Assembly (NCBI GenBank): GCA_039679945.1
Contig: JBDKTY010000039.1
Span: 24,887-88,886 of the forward strand
Source of the DNA: SbD1 sp039679945
GTDB taxonomy: Bacteria; Desulfobacterota; Syntrophobacteria; Syntrophobacterales; Syntrophobacteraceae
Length of the DNA stretch: 64,000 nt
Direction of reading: 5' to 3'
This document shows, piece after piece, positions 8,629 through 17,972 of this stretch. Positions within the stretch are counted from its first letter, which is position 1. The number at the start of each line of letters is the position of its first letter. The notes under the pieces were generated by a model that was not told the DNA's origin, ran no database searches, and worked only from the letters and a program-made list of their open reading frames with translations. The position numbers and the translations under genes are program-made.

Positions 8629-8814
8629 CTATTCGTCAAAGTCGATGATCATGTTGGCCTCGTTGCCACAGACCTTGCATACATGCGTTTCTTTTTTCTT
8701 CTGCTTCACTTCGCCCGAGGGGGTCTTGACATCAACCATCTCGCAAGTGATGGTCATTTCAGCTTCGTTGCCGCACTTGTCACATGTGCATACTTCTACT
8801 CTGCGATCAGCCAT
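8629..8814 (-). CDS. Small zinc-ribbon protein
   Basis: 61 residues with a clear AAGGAGA ribosome site before the ATG at 8814. The cysteines are arranged as CTCDKC near the N-terminus, a lone Cys in TITCEM and CKVC near the C-terminus, giving two zinc knuckles separated by a charged linker (KQKKKET). It ends with an acidic tail, FDE. No known family is recalled with confidence. Upstream on the minus strand are TTGAGC and TGATAC with an 18-base spacer, and a near-palindrome (GGACGGGCT/AGCCGTCC at 8880-8902) overlapping the -35, a possible operator. Function unknown. Confidence 0.8.
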   Translation of the reverse strand: MADRRVEVCTCDKCGNEAEMTITCEMVDVKTPSGEVKQKKKETHVCKVCGNEANMIIDFDE

Positions 8815-9252
8815 GGGGGTCTCCTTTCAAGAGAGAGATTGTGAAAGATATAAAGAATCTTGTATCATTGATTCCAGTTGGACGGGCTCAATATAAGCCG
8901 TCCTTCGCGGGAAGCAATTGACCCCGGTGTAAATTTTTGTCGTATCCCGCATTAGGACACGTTACCGGTAGCATTGTGCATATTCTTACTCGCGAAGCTC
9001 TTAAGTTGGATCAAACCTTTTAGCGCCCGCGACTGGCTTTTGGCCGACCGGGATATGGCGTCGGAATATGGAGATTGTTATAGTAGCGGGTGCTGTCAAC
9101 AAGGTGACATGAACCCGTGGAGGTCACGAAAGAGTCGCGGGCCATGACCCGTGAGATGCGGTGAGAAACGTCGCACCCATGAAAATGGTCGAGACATGAT
9201 GAATCGTGCGGCTGAATTTGAAAATAAACCGTTGTGAAAAGGAGGAATTATA
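8815..9252. other. Intergenic region between zinc-ribbon and HtrA genes
   Basis: 438 bases with no convincing ORF. The left part holds the minus-strand promoter and near-palindrome (8880-8902) of the zinc-ribbon gene. The right end has the HtrA ribosome site AAAGGAGG at 9238-9245. No confident promoter for HtrA was found; TTATAG at 9078-9083 is the best -10 but has no matching -35. Confidence 0.5.
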
Positions 9253-10695
9253 GTGAAGGAAGAATCTATATTTCGGGAGGCAATGAAACTGGGGCTGACC
9301 GTGTTTGTCGCCGTGTGCGTCTTCGCGGCGATGACGGCCGCACCGGTTCGAGCGGAGGTCAACCTGGTCACCGCGATCCAGGAGGTTGCAAAAAAGAACA
9401 TCCCGACAGTGGTTCATATCGAGGTGGTCGAGAAACAGCAGATAGAGAATCCGCTCCTGCCGTTTCAGGATGACCCTTTCTTTCGCTACTTTTTCGGGAA
9501 TCCAAACAGGCAATCACCCAGGAATTCCGAACGGGAGATCAGGGGAATCGGCAGCGGTGTCCTCATGGACGAGCAGGGGCACATCCTCACCAACAGCCAT
9601 GTCGTTAGCGGCGCGACGAAGATCAGGGTTATTCTTTCCGATGGGCGACGCTATGGTGAGGAGTCCGTCAAGGTCGTTGGAACCGACCCGAAAACTGACC
9701 TGGCCGTTATACGGATTGTAGACAAGACCCCGTTCCCTTTCGCCACTTTTGGTGATTCCGATAAGGTGGACGTAGGGACCTGGGTGGTTGCCATAGGACA
9801 CCCGCAGGGGCTCGACCAGACGGTCACACAGGGTATCATCAGCGCAAAGCACCGGCGGGGAGGAATGTCCGATCCCACCAGCTACCAGGATTTTCTGCAA
9901 ACGGATGCCGCCATCAATCCTGGAAACAGCGGCGGGCCGCTCATTAATCTCGATGGCGAGGTGATCGGTATCAACGCGGCTATCGTCTCCAGTTCGGGAG
10001 GGTTCGAGGGGATCGGTTTCGCGATTCCCAGCAACATGGCCCTGCACGTGGCGCGGCAACTCACCTCCACCGGCAGGGTGGAACGTGGCTGGCTTGGTGT
10101 TACCATCCAGGACCTCACGCCCGAGCTTGCCCAGTCCTTTGGCCTCCCCAATATTAAAGGAGTGCTGATCGCGAATGTGTTCAAGGATGGTCCCGCCGAT
10201 CTCGCGGGTATCCGGCAGGGAGATGTTGTGGTCGGCTATGAAGGACGGGAAGTGCTCAATTCCGGTGATTTCCGAAACCAGGTAGCAACGGCGCCGATCG
10301 CGCGGGACGTGATGATTACATTGGTGCGCGATGGTAAAACGATGGAGGTCAAGGTCAATGTAGGAAGCGAGAAGAAGCAGGAACAGGCCCTTCTCGAATC
10401 GACTCGGGACCGTTTCGGGGTGGTGGTCAGGGCGATGACGGACAAAGAGTCCAGACGATTGCGCATGTCCTCGGGCAAGGGAGTGGTCGTTAGCCGCGTT
10501 GTGCCCAAGGGTGTTTTTGGAAGAGCGGGCATAGAAGCGGGTGACATTATCCTCCAGATTGACCAGCAGCGGATACAATCGCCGGAGGAGTTCGCCGCGA
10601 ACCTGAGCACCTTGCCGAGCAAACAGGAGGTCCTACTGGGCGTTGTCGACCACAGATCCGGCCAGAGTGGTTTCGTACGGCTGACCACACCCTGA
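9253..10695 (+). CDS. degQ: Periplasmic serine protease Do/HtrA (DegP/DegQ family)
   Basis: 480 residues, normal length. A signal peptide spans about residues 10-35 and ends near PVRAEV. The trypsin-like domain has the triad His in TNSHVVSG, Asp in KTDLAVIRI and Ser in NPGNSGGPL. Two PDZ domains follow (from about residues 265 and 370), matching the DegP/DegQ layout. These proteins fold or degrade damaged envelope proteins. GTG at 9253 was chosen because AAAGGAGG lies seven bases upstream. The gene stands alone and ends in a strong terminator. DegP versus DegQ cannot be told apart from this alone, so the symbol is approximate. Confidence 0.93.
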   Translation: MKEESIFREAMKLGLTVFVAVCVFAAMTAAPVRAEVNLVTAIQEVAKKNIPTVVHIEVVEKQQIENPLLPFQDDPFFRYFFGNPNRQSPRNSEREIRGIGSGVLMDEQGHILTNSHVVSGATKIRVILSDGRRYGEESVKVVGTDPKTDLAVIRIVDKTPFPFATFGDSDKVDVGTWVVAIGHPQGLDQTVTQGIISAKHRRGGMSDPTSYQDFLQTDAAINPGNSGGPLINLDGEVIGINAAIVSSSGGFEGIGFAIPSNMALHVARQLTSTGRVERGWLGVTIQDLTPELAQSFGLPNIKGVLIANVFKDGPADLAGIRQGDVVVGYEGREVLNSGDFRNQVATAPIARDVMITLVRDGKTMEVKVNVGSEKKQEQALLESTRDRFGVVVRAMTDKESRRLRMSSGKGVVVSRVVPKGVFGRAGIEAGDIILQIDQQRIQSPEEFAANLSTLPSKQEVLLGVVDHRSGQSGFVRLTTP

Positions 10696-10732
10696 AAGAC
10701 GTTAGTCGATCCGCCGTGATAATGGTGAAAAC

Positions 10733-10763
10733 AGCCGCCGGGACAACTCCGGCGGCTATTTTC
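10733..10763 (+). terminator. Intrinsic terminator after htrA
   Basis: AGCCGCCGG at 10733-10741 pairs with CCGGCGGCT at 10749-10757 around a 7-base loop, followed by ATTTTC. Confidence 0.8.
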
Positions 10764-11387
10764 ATGGCGCCTTCCTCTCAATGATTTACCCTTCCTGAAA
10801 TCAGTTGTATAGGTATCACTCTGCGTGAGCAGGATAGATCCCGTATCCGTATGACAAGGCTTGAGCAAGAAACCGGTTGCGATCACGAGCGATGTGGGTC
10901 GTCGCCTTGTGGGGCAGTGCCGATGTGGCCGGTTGCTGTCCATCCCGAAAGTGTTGAGGAGCGAGCACTCGATGGCCCGTTCATGGTTCTATACCTCACC
11001 ACGAACGGGGGAGTAACCGTGCCGAAATGGTGAAATGCGGATAGCGGGTAGCCCGAATAATTGCTATCCGGGCGCGAAGCCCAAGAGGCCACGACAAGGC
11101 AACAACCATCGTTTTCGGAAAAGCTGTTTATTGAGAGCGTGGCAACTCCGTTTTCGCGAGGCAGGGTGTGCGCGGGAAACAGCGCTGTGTGCGCTCGATT
11201 CTGGCGCGTTCCAGCCTCCGTTATCTCAGGGCGAACGGGGGGAAGTGCCCATTTCGACCTGCCATATGCGGATTTTGCTTGTTACGTAAGTCATCGATAT
11301 TACTAATTCTTAAAAGCTGTCTGATGAGAGCATTCTTGAGTGGCGGTTCATCATTACGCGCGAAGTGACGGTGCGGAAGGAAACGCA
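10764..11387. other. Intergenic region upstream of the hydroxyglutarate oxidase gene
   Basis: 624 bases between the HtrA terminator and the next ATG. Short frames occur but none has a ribosome site with plausible protein content. A GC-rich stretch at about 11036-11085 can fold on itself (GGATAGC with GCTATCC), but it matches no riboswitch class I know. The promoter of the next gene lies at its right end. Confidence 0.5.
11275..11303 (+). promoter_or_regulatory. Promoter for the hydroxyglutarate oxidase-like gene
   Basis: TTGCTT at 11275-11280, 17-base spacer, TATTAC at 11298-11303. The leader to the ATG at 11388 would be about 78 bases. Confidence 0.45.
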
Positions 11388-12599
11388 ATGGAAAACAGCT
11401 CTTTTGATGTCGCGATCGTGGGTGCGGGGATACTCGGTCTCGCAACCGGCATGAAACTGGTCGAAAAGCATCCGGGCCTGCGGGCAGTCATAATCGAAAA
11501 GGAAAGCAGGATCGCGGCACATCAGACCGGACACAACAGCGGAGTAATCCATTCGGGAATCTACTATAAGCCGGGATCGCTCAAGGCCGGTCTTTGTGTA
11601 TCGGGAGCGCGCGAGCTTGTTTCCTTCTGCGTGGAGCACGGAGTTGCCCATGACATTTGCGGCAAAGTCGTGATCGCGACAAGGGATGAACAGTTGCCCG
11701 CCCTGGATGAACTCTGCCGGCGAGGTGTCGAAAATGGTGTTCCGGGGATGCGGATGCTTGACAGTTCCGAGGTGAGAGAGTTCGAGCCTTTCGTGAGCTG
11801 CATCCGGGGCCTGCTTGTCCCAAGCACCGGAATAGTTGGTTTCACGGAAGTAGCACAAGCGTACGCGCGGGTTTTCTGCGGACGAGGCGGACAAATCCGG
11901 CTGGGAAGCAAGGCGGGAAGGATCAGGGAGACTGCCTCGGGCGTTACCATCGAGAGTACGGGTGGTGGGAAAATAGCGGCACGGGTGCTCATCAACTGCG
12001 CGGGGCTCTATTCGGACAGGGTCGCGCGGGCCTCCGGGTTCACTCCGCCGTGCCGGATCGTGCCTTTTCGCGGAGAATATTACCGGATTAAACCCGAGAG
12101 CGGCTATCTGGTCAGAAATCTGATCTATCCCGTTCCCGACCCGAGGTTTCCTTTTCTCGGAGTACACTTTACGAGAATGATCGACGGGAGGATCGAGGCG
12201 GGGCCCAATGCGGTTCTGGCTTTTGCGCGGGAGGGATATAGCCGGGTCCGCATCAATCCGATGGAACTGCTGGAGGTCCTGACGTATCGGGGATTCCATC
12301 GGCTTGTCGCAAGGTATTGGAGAAACGGGATGGCCGAGATGGCGCGTTCTTTTTCAAAAAGACTCTTCGCGAAAAGCCTTCGTGAACTGGTGCCGCGTGT
12401 GACGGAGAGTGATCTCGGCCCTGGCGGGGCCGGAGTGCGCGCCCAGGCGCTCGGCGTGGACGGCAAGCTGCTGGACGACTTTGTGGTGCTCGGGGATGAC
12501 CGGATGGTCCATGTCCTCAATGCCCCGTCTCCAGCCGCCACTTCATCGCTTGCAATAGCCGGACGCCTTATCGAGAGCATCGCTCCGATGCTCGCATAG
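11388..12599 (+). CDS. lhgO: L-2-hydroxyglutarate oxidase/dehydrogenase-like FAD enzyme
   Basis: 403 residues. The FAD-binding dinucleotide fold is at the start (DVAIVGAGILGLATG), followed by the family's HQTGHNSGVIHSGIYYKPGSLKA block and, near the C-terminus, VLNAPSPAATSSLAIA. These match LhgO, the membrane-associated FAD enzyme that oxidises L-2-hydroxyglutarate to 2-oxoglutarate and passes electrons to quinone. ATG 11388 was preferred over an in-frame upstream GTG because GGAAGGAAAC lies at the right distance. The nearby glutaconate-type CoA-transferases are 40 kb away, so a link to glutarate metabolism is only suggestive. Other DAO-family activities are possible. Confidence 0.85.
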   Translation: MENSSFDVAIVGAGILGLATGMKLVEKHPGLRAVIIEKESRIAAHQTGHNSGVIHSGIYYKPGSLKAGLCVSGARELVSFCVEHGVAHDICGKVVIATRDEQLPALDELCRRGVENGVPGMRMLDSSEVREFEPFVSCIRGLLVPSTGIVGFTEVAQAYARVFCGRGGQIRLGSKAGRIRETASGVTIESTGGGKIAARVLINCAGLYSDRVARASGFTPPCRIVPFRGEYYRIKPESGYLVRNLIYPVPDPRFPFLGVHFTRMIDGRIEAGPNAVLAFAREGYSRVRINPMELLEVLTYRGFHRLVARYWRNGMAEMARSFSKRLFAKSLRELVPRVTESDLGPGGAGVRAQALGVDGKLLDDFVVLGDDRMVHVLNAPSPAATSSLAIAGRLIESIAPMLA

Positions 12600-12676
12600 G
12601 CGCCTGAAAGCGGCACCGCGAAGTCAGCCTTGCGCAATCGGGCACCACACAAATCCGGATCGATGCCCGTCCGCCG

Positions 12677-12922
12677 TTATCCGAAATGCACGAAACTGCT
12701 GATGACGGCGGGGGCTTCAAGTTCGAGTACCTTCGGCTCAATCCGGTCCAGTTCCTGAACATTCCAGGGACCTTCCTTCTCGATCAGCGCCAGGGCCTCC
12801 TCGCGGGAGGAAGCAAGGACCGCTATTTGGGCCTGGAGGTAATTATCCCTGTAAACATGGGGCTCATCGAACATGGACCAGCTTGAGAGATATTTACTGT
12901 GTCGCCATACGAATATCTTCAT
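12677..12922 (-). CDS. Small uncharacterised protein
   Basis: 81 residues from ATG 12922, with GGGAGA nine bases upstream; an in-frame GTG at 12955 lacks a site. The sequence is soluble-looking, with an alpha-beta pattern (IFVWRHSKYLSSW, then AQIAVLASSREEALALIEKEG), the latter resembling a short helix found in many small DUF proteins. It begins 44 bases after the amidohydrolase and is most likely in the same transcript. No family recognised. Confidence 0.6.
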   Translation of the reverse strand: MKIFVWRHSKYLSSWSMFDEPHVYRDNYLQAQIAVLASSREEALALIEKEGPWNVQELDRIEPKVLELEAPAVISSFVHFG

Positions 12923-12966
12923 GTGAACGGTCTCCCTGGTGAAAGAAGAAACCACGCGGGACGATC

Positions 12967-13827
12967 TCAGGACTGGAGCCGGAAAAGACGGGCTGCGTTG
13001 TCCCCCGAGATTGCCCGTATCTGGGATTCTGTCAGGCCCGATGCTTTCATCTCGTCAAAATAGCGCTTGGGAGAGAGCAGCGGATAATCACTTCCAAAGA
13101 TGATCCTGTTCTCTCCCACTATCCCCAGTGCCGCGGGATAGATGCCGCTTTTATAGAGGTAGGGCGACGCTGCGGTATCATAGTAGACGTTGGAAAGGGT
13201 TTCAGGCGCTTCTTTTTTCAACAATTCATAGAATAGAATACCGCCGCCCCAGTGAGCCATGATGAGGCCGACACCGGCGGCGGACCTTGCCATGGAATAG
13301 TAGAACTCAAGTCCGAACGGGGCTTTGCCCGGGTACATGTGTCCAAGAGGTTCGTTGGCATGCACGAGCAGGGCGCAATTGCGCTCGCGGCACAGGCCGC
13401 CGAGCTTTTCGAAATTCTCGAGCGCGAAGCCGAGTTGGCCTGCCGCGCTATATATCGCCAGTTCCCCGAAACCGGCGGCGCCCCGCTGGAGCATGTCCCG
13501 TGCCTGGGAAATGCAGTTTTCGGAGAAAAGATCAAGGCAGGCGAGGGGGATCAGACGGTGAGGATACCTGGCGGTGGATTCCAGAACGTACTCGTTGTGG
13601 CGGATCGTATGCTTTTCGGAATTCCAGGGAAACCCGAAGACCACGGAACAGTCGATCTTGTTTTCGTCCATTGAGTCTATCAGGTCCCGGACCCCCGCCA
13701 TCCTTGACTTGGGAGATCCATAGAGCAATTGAAAATTGGGTTCGCCCTCGAAGAAGCGCTCACGGTCCGAGATAACTTCGGGTGGAAAGATGTGCGTGTG
13801 TGCGTCTATCACCATTATTGCAGCCAT
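12967..13827 (-). CDS. Amidohydrolase-2 family TIM-barrel hydrolase
   Basis: 286 residues. The metal-binding His-x-His is at the start (IDAHTHIFPP), with further ligands in VHANEP, the MAHWGGG strand and FGSDYPL near the C-terminus. This is the ACMSD/2-pyrone-4,6-dicarboxylate-lactonase-like branch of the amidohydrolase superfamily, which decarboxylates or hydrolyses small organic acids with one metal ion. ATG 13827 has no strong ribosome site; ATG 13815 (MVIDAH) is an equal alternative. It shares a transcript with the small gene downstream. Substrate unknown. Confidence 0.82.
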   Translation of the reverse strand: MAAIMVIDAHTHIFPPEVISDRERFFEGEPNFQLLYGSPKSRMAGVRDLIDSMDENKIDCSVVFGFPWNSEKHTIRHNEYVLESTARYPHRLIPLACLDLFSENCISQARDMLQRGAAGFGELAIYSAAGQLGFALENFEKLGGLCRERNCALLVHANEPLGHMYPGKAPFGLEFYYSMARSAAGVGLIMAHWGGGILFYELLKKEAPETLSNVYYDTAASPYLYKSGIYPAALGIVGENRIIFGSDYPLLSPKRYFDEMKASGLTESQIRAISGDNAARLFRLQS

Positions 13828-13982
13828 TCCGATAAGGGTTTAAAAGAGAAGTGGCACATTGGGCGGCGGAGATTATCCAAGATTACTCACTGCAATTTGT
13901 ACTCAATTTCCAGGTTCCCCGCAAGCAGCCTGGATTCAATTCAACGGAAAAAGCGGACAACCCACACTTGCGCGAGGCACTA

Positions 13983-14795
13983 ATGCTTAACGAGATGGAG
14001 AAAGTGGCACGCCGGGCCATTCTGGCAGCGGGCGAAATAATACGCGAGACAATAGGGCATGTGGCGGATTCATGGATTCAAAGCAAAGGACCCGCCGATT
14101 ATGTGACGAAAGTTGACCAGAGATGTGAACTCCTGATCATGGAAGAGATCAGGAGGAATTTCCCGGACCACAGTATCATGTCCGAGGAGACCGCCAGTGA
14201 CGGTTTGCAGCCGGGGTACACCTGGGTGATCGATCCCCTGGACGGCACCACCAATTTCATCCACGGTTTTCCGTTCGTCGCGGTCTCCATTGCCGTGTGC
14301 GAGGATGAGGTCCCGGTGCTGGGTCTTGTTTTCGATCCGGTTCGACACGAACTCTTTTCGGCAAGGAAGGGAGAGGGCGCCTGGCTCAATGGATCAAGGC
14401 TGCGCACCCGCTCGGACGCGCAGCTTGAAAAGGCCCTGATTGCAACGGGTTTTCCCTTCCGCCGGAAGAATCTGGCGGACGCATATCTGAAAGCATTCAG
14501 ATCCATATTCATGGAGGTGAGCGGAATTCGCAGGGCGGGTGCGGCCGCCCTCGACCTGGCTTATCTCGGCGCGGGGCGAGTGGACGGGTTTTGGGAAATA
14601 GGGCTCAAGGCCTGGGACATAGCCGCCGGCGCTCTCATTGTACAGGAGGCCGGCGGAATGGTGAGCGATTTCCTTGGTGAGGACAATCACCTGCATAGCG
14701 GAAATGTGGTCAGCGGCACTCCGGCGATATATCCCTTCCTGCTGGAACAGGTGCAAAAGTGGATAAACCCGGTGCTGGAGGCACAAGAGCGCTGA
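13983..14795 (+). CDS. suhB: Inositol monophosphatase family protein (SuhB-like)
   Basis: 270 residues from ATG 13983. It carries all lithium-sensitive phosphatase motifs: the metal Glu in MSEETA, the DPLDGTTNFIHG loop, and the late WDIAAGALIVQEAGG. Earlier, GPADYVTKVD is the conserved substrate-side loop. These enzymes split myo-inositol-1-phosphate or related sugar phosphates; the E. coli relative SuhB also acts in rRNA transcription complexes. An upstream in-frame start at 13851 would add 44 residues without family similarity and is rejected. It is convergent with the acidic protein at 14812. Confidence 0.9.
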   Translation: MLNEMEKVARRAILAAGEIIRETIGHVADSWIQSKGPADYVTKVDQRCELLIMEEIRRNFPDHSIMSEETASDGLQPGYTWVIDPLDGTTNFIHGFPFVAVSIAVCEDEVPVLGLVFDPVRHELFSARKGEGAWLNGSRLRTRSDAQLEKALIATGFPFRRKNLADAYLKAFRSIFMEVSGIRRAGAAALDLAYLGAGRVDGFWEIGLKAWDIAAGALIVQEAGGMVSDFLGEDNHLHSGNVVSGTPAIYPFLLEQVQKWINPVLEAQER

Positions 14796-14811
14796 GCCGG
14801 GATTTATATTA

Positions 14812-15213
14812 TCAGGCGGCTTTGCTCGGCGGCTCTACATTCATGGCCATGAGCTTCTTGCTGCTCTCGAATATCACCTCCATCTTCCGGGGAGAGATGA
14901 CCTTCGAGACTACGCCGAGCCCGAAAGATGCGTGGGTGACCAAGGCTCCCTCGCGATAGGTGTCCGAAATCCTGTATTCGGGAACACCGTCCCTGCTCGC
15001 GTCAAGCAGCAACTGCCGCCAGTCTTCCTCGGTTTTCGGACGCGTTATGCCCTTGTAGAGCACGGAGGGGAGGACGTCATCGTCATCATCCGATTCGTCC
15101 AGCAACAGGTCGTCTTCACCGGTAAAGTCGAGCTCGTCCGTCTGCTCGAATTCCAGTCCGGAATCCTCTTCGAAATCATCCATTTGATCGCTATCCGTAT
15201 CTTTCTTAGGCAT
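14812..15213 (-). CDS. Acidic-N-terminus protein with a small SH3/Tudor-like C-terminal domain
   Basis: 133 residues. Residues 1-48 are very acidic (runs of Asp and Glu such as DESDDDDDV) and probably unstructured. Residues about 85-125 contain YREGALVTHASFGLGVV followed by VIFESSKKLMAMN, resembling the Tudor/CarD-like module found at the end of UvrD/PcrA helicases and in small deltaproteobacterial proteins, where it can contact RNA polymerase or nucleic acid. That resemblance is from memory and is weak evidence. It is divergent from the AEC transporter. Function unknown. Confidence 0.65.
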   Translation of the reverse strand: MPKKDTDSDQMDDFEEDSGLEFEQTDELDFTGEDDLLLDESDDDDDVLPSVLYKGITRPKTEEDWRQLLLDASRDGVPEYRISDTYREGALVTHASFGLGVVSKVISPRKMEVIFESSKKLMAMNVEPPSKAA

Positions 15214-15330
15214 GCAACTTCCCTCTTTTCCCTGTTTATTCTGAAGTAGCAGTTCCGTTTATTGGAACTTTCCGGAAACGTCAAGACTTTTTAATCAGGA
15301 GGCCGGCGTGGGCCATTATGGAGTGAGCCC

Positions 15331-15358
15331 TTTTCAAAACCCCATTCCTGATTATAAT
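15331..15358 (+). promoter_or_regulatory. Promoter for the AEC transporter gene
   Basis: TTTTCA at 15331-15336, 16-base spacer, perfect TATAAT at 15353-15358; transcription start near 15365. Confidence 0.5.
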
Positions 15359-15411
15359 AGATCGCTTTTCAGGGGAAACATCTCCACTGATTTTTTTACG
15401 GATCGCTCAAA

Positions 15412-16341
15412 ATGTTTAACATCCTTCTCTACACGATTTTACCCATCTTCAGCATAATCTTTCTCGGGTATGCCTTGAAGCAGAAGAAAATCATCACTTC
15501 GGGTTTCTCCATACCCGCCAACCAGATAGTATTTAACATCGGAATACCGGCGATGCTGCTGAGCGAGATCACTCAGGCCCCGTTCAGGGAGAATTTCAAC
15601 GTGCAGGCCGTCCTTTGCTCCGTGGGGGCTTTGGTGATAGTGCTCCTGATAAGCCTGGTGGCCATTCACGCGCTTTCGATAAGAGCCGGCCGGCGCGGGA
15701 CCTTTCTCCAGAGCAGTTTTCACGGAAACATCGGCTACCTTGCCTATGCGATCGCCTATTATGCACTGGGGGATACCGCTTTTGCCCGCATGGCGATTCT
15801 CGGCAGTTTCATATTGGTTGGCCAAAACGTCCTGGGGGTGTGGGCAGTCACCATTTACAGCCAGGAGGTGCGCAACAATGGAGGCGGAAAGGGCCTGGTT
15901 TTCAAAAATATCGTCCAAAATCCCATAATAATGGCGGTCGCCTTTGGCATCGTCTATTCGGCTTTGGGATTTACAATCCCGGGTCCCATCAAAAAAGCGA
16001 TGGATATTCTATCCGGCATGGCGCTTCCTACCGCCCTTCTTCTGATAGGATCAAGCCTTTCGTTTGGAGCGGTTCGGACGATGATACTGGAAGTAGTGAG
16101 CGTCGGCATGTTGAAGCTCCTGGCGCTTCCCTTCATTGGCTACTTCCTGATGCTGGCATGCAATGTGCCGGACCCTCTGATAATGCCCGGAGTAATACTT
16201 CTGGCATCTCCTCCCGCCACGATTACGTACGTAATGGCCACGGAATACGGGGGAGACCCCGAGATGGCCGCCGCGTGCGTATCGGTTTTCACGCTCGCCT
16301 CGGCGCTCTCATACACGCTGATCCTCTCGGCGCTCGCTTGA
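15412..16341 (+). CDS. AEC family permease (auxin efflux carrier-like)
   Basis: 309 residues, almost all hydrophobic, with about ten membrane helices arranged as two halves. Typical AEC features are the N-terminal ILPIFSIIFLGYALKQKK, the broken helix around NIGIPAMLLSEI, and LASPPATITYVMATEYGGD in the last third. Bacterial members such as MleP and MdcF carry dicarboxylates or malonate across the inner membrane. No metabolic partner gene is adjacent, so the substrate is unknown. ATG 15412 has only a weak ribosome site but a good promoter lies upstream. Confidence 0.82.
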   Translation: MFNILLYTILPIFSIIFLGYALKQKKIITSGFSIPANQIVFNIGIPAMLLSEITQAPFRENFNVQAVLCSVGALVIVLLISLVAIHALSIRAGRRGTFLQSSFHGNIGYLAYAIAYYALGDTAFARMAILGSFILVGQNVLGVWAVTIYSQEVRNNGGGKGLVFKNIVQNPIIMAVAFGIVYSALGFTIPGPIKKAMDILSGMALPTALLLIGSSLSFGAVRTMILEVVSVGMLKLLALPFIGYFLMLACNVPDPLIMPGVILLASPPATITYVMATEYGGDPEMAAACVSVFTLASALSYTLILSALA

Positions 16342-16556
16342 CACCCGGTTGCATTAAAATCAAGGACCTCTCTTCGGGAGCATGGCGTGTGAGGGAAATT
16401 CCTTTTTCCGCTCCGCCGGAGCATGGAAAATAGCGTCTCGAACACAGCTCCAAATGAGATATAGGCTCGGAAACCCGATGCCGCGAGCCCGCGGTGTTTG
16501 AGGAATATTCATCATAAGTGCCGGTCCGGGATCTGAGCAGGCTTCGGAGGCAAACC

Positions 16557-17972
16557 TCAATTGTCCCCGGAACGCAATTCCTCTTCAGTCGCGAGGCCAT
16601 ATTTCAGAAGTCTGTAACGGAAGGAGCGAAAAGTGATGCCCAGGAGCTGGGCGGCCTTCAACTTCACTCCGTGTGTCTGCTGGAGGGCTTGTTGGAGAGT
16701 TGTCTTTTCGATCTCGGCAAGATGCCGGTCCAGATCCATCCCTTCGGATGGAATTTCAACGAGGTCGGGCAACGAGGACCGGCCCTGTTGACTGCGTTTG
16801 TACATCGAGAGAGTGAGGCTGTCCGGCAGAATGATCCGGGAGGATTCCATCGCCACGCCTCGTTCGATGATGTGTTCGAGTTCCCTCACATTGCCCGGAA
16901 ATTCGTAGTTGCACAAGATATCCATGGCGTAGGATGAGAGCTTGTGGATGTCCTTGCCGAATTCCCTGGTGAACTTCGAGAGGAAGAACTGCGCCAGGAT
17001 GGGGATGTCGTCGCGTCTTTCCCTCAGAGCGGGAATGCGTATCGGGAGGACATTGAGCCGGTAATAGAGGTCCTCGCGAAACGTTTTTTCCACCACCATC
17101 TTTTCCAGGTCGCGGTTTGTGGCCGAGATGATGCGCACATCCACGGCTATATCGCTGGTGTCCCCTATCATCCGGATGGTCTTTTCCTGCACCAGCCTGA
17201 GAAGTTTGACCTGGAGAACGGGAGAGAGTTCCCCTATCTCATCGAGGAAAAGAGTCCCGCTCTGGGCCGCCTCGACAAGTCCCTTCCTGTTGCCGGTCGC
17301 TCCGGTGAACGACCCTTTCCTGTAACCGAACAGTTCACTCTCTATGAGGTTTTCAGGGACGCCGCCGCAGTTGACGGCAATAAAGGGCTGCTCGCGTCTT
17401 GCACTCTGACGGTGAATGGCTTTCGCCACCAGTTCCTTGCCCGTGCCGCTCTCACCCGTTATGAGGACATTGCTGCTGGTCTTGGCAACACGCTGGATAA
17501 GCTCGTAGATCTTATGCATGGGAGGGCTTTCACCTATCATGCATCCAAAGTAGAGCGGCCCTTCCCGGTCTTTGTGGATCTCATCTCCATCGCCGCGGTT
17601 GGTGAGCGCCTGGGAGACCACGGACAGGATTTCATCATTGTTGAACGGCTTGGGGAAATAGTCGTAAGCGCCCTCGTTCATGGCCTCGACGGCCATTTCC
17701 GTGCTGGCATAGGCCGAAATCATGATGACGATGGTGCGGGGGGAGATGGCCTTGCATCGCTTGAGGACTTCCAGGCCGTTTACCGGTTGCATGCGGATAT
17801 CGGTGATGACCAGATCAAAAGTGTGCGCCTGGAGGAGGGCCAGCGCTTCACGCCCGTTGGGGGCGGACTGGACTTCGTAGCCTTTGCGCTGGAGAAGAAT
17901 TTCCAGGAGTTCACGCATGCTGCGTTCATCGTCGACAATGAGAATCCGGGCTGCGTTTTGATTCAGCGTCAT
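16557..17972 (-). CDS. Sigma-54-dependent response regulator (NtrC family)
   Basis: 471 residues in three domains. Residues 9-125 are a receiver with the acidic pair D14/D15, phospho-acceptor D58 (LVITDIRM) and the Lys in YFPKPF. Residues about 150-390 are the AAA+ domain with Walker A GESGTGKE, the sigma-54 contact loop as GSFTGA (Ser for the usual Ala) and Walker B LFLDEIGEL. The last 45 residues are a Fis-type helix-turn-helix (GVKLKAAQLLGITFRSFRYRL). Its ATG overlaps the pyrC stop by four bases, so it is translated from the pyr transcript. No histidine kinase is in the window. It resembles PilR/NtrC; targets unknown. Confidence 0.93.
   Translation of the reverse strand: MTLNQNAARILIVDDERSMRELLEILLQRKGYEVQSAPNGREALALLQAHTFDLVITDIRMQPVNGLEVLKRCKAISPRTIVIMISAYASTEMAVEAMNEGAYDYFPKPFNNDEILSVVSQALTNRGDGDEIHKDREGPLYFGCMIGESPPMHKIYELIQRVAKTSSNVLITGESGTGKELVAKAIHRQSARREQPFIAVNCGGVPENLIESELFGYRKGSFTGATGNRKGLVEAAQSGTLFLDEIGELSPVLQVKLLRLVQEKTIRMIGDTSDIAVDVRIISATNRDLEKMVVEKTFREDLYYRLNVLPIRIPALRERRDDIPILAQFFLSKFTREFGKDIHKLSSYAMDILCNYEFPGNVRELEHIIERGVAMESSRIILPDSLTLSMYKRSQQGRSSLPDLVEIPSEGMDLDRHLAEIEKTTLQQALQQTHGVKLKAAQLLGITFRSFRYRLLKYGLATEEELRSGDN

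Noticed and set aside
9514..10578. A 354-codon minus frame over the HtrA gene
   Set aside because: Shadow of a protease gene with full catalytic triad and PDZ domains.
11036..11085. A foldable GC-rich stretch that looked like a riboswitch
   Set aside because: It does not fit the conserved cores of c-di-GMP, cobalamin, preQ1 or TPP classes as I know them.
10851..11289. Short frames in the gap before lhgO
   Set aside because: No ribosome site, low-complexity translations, no family.
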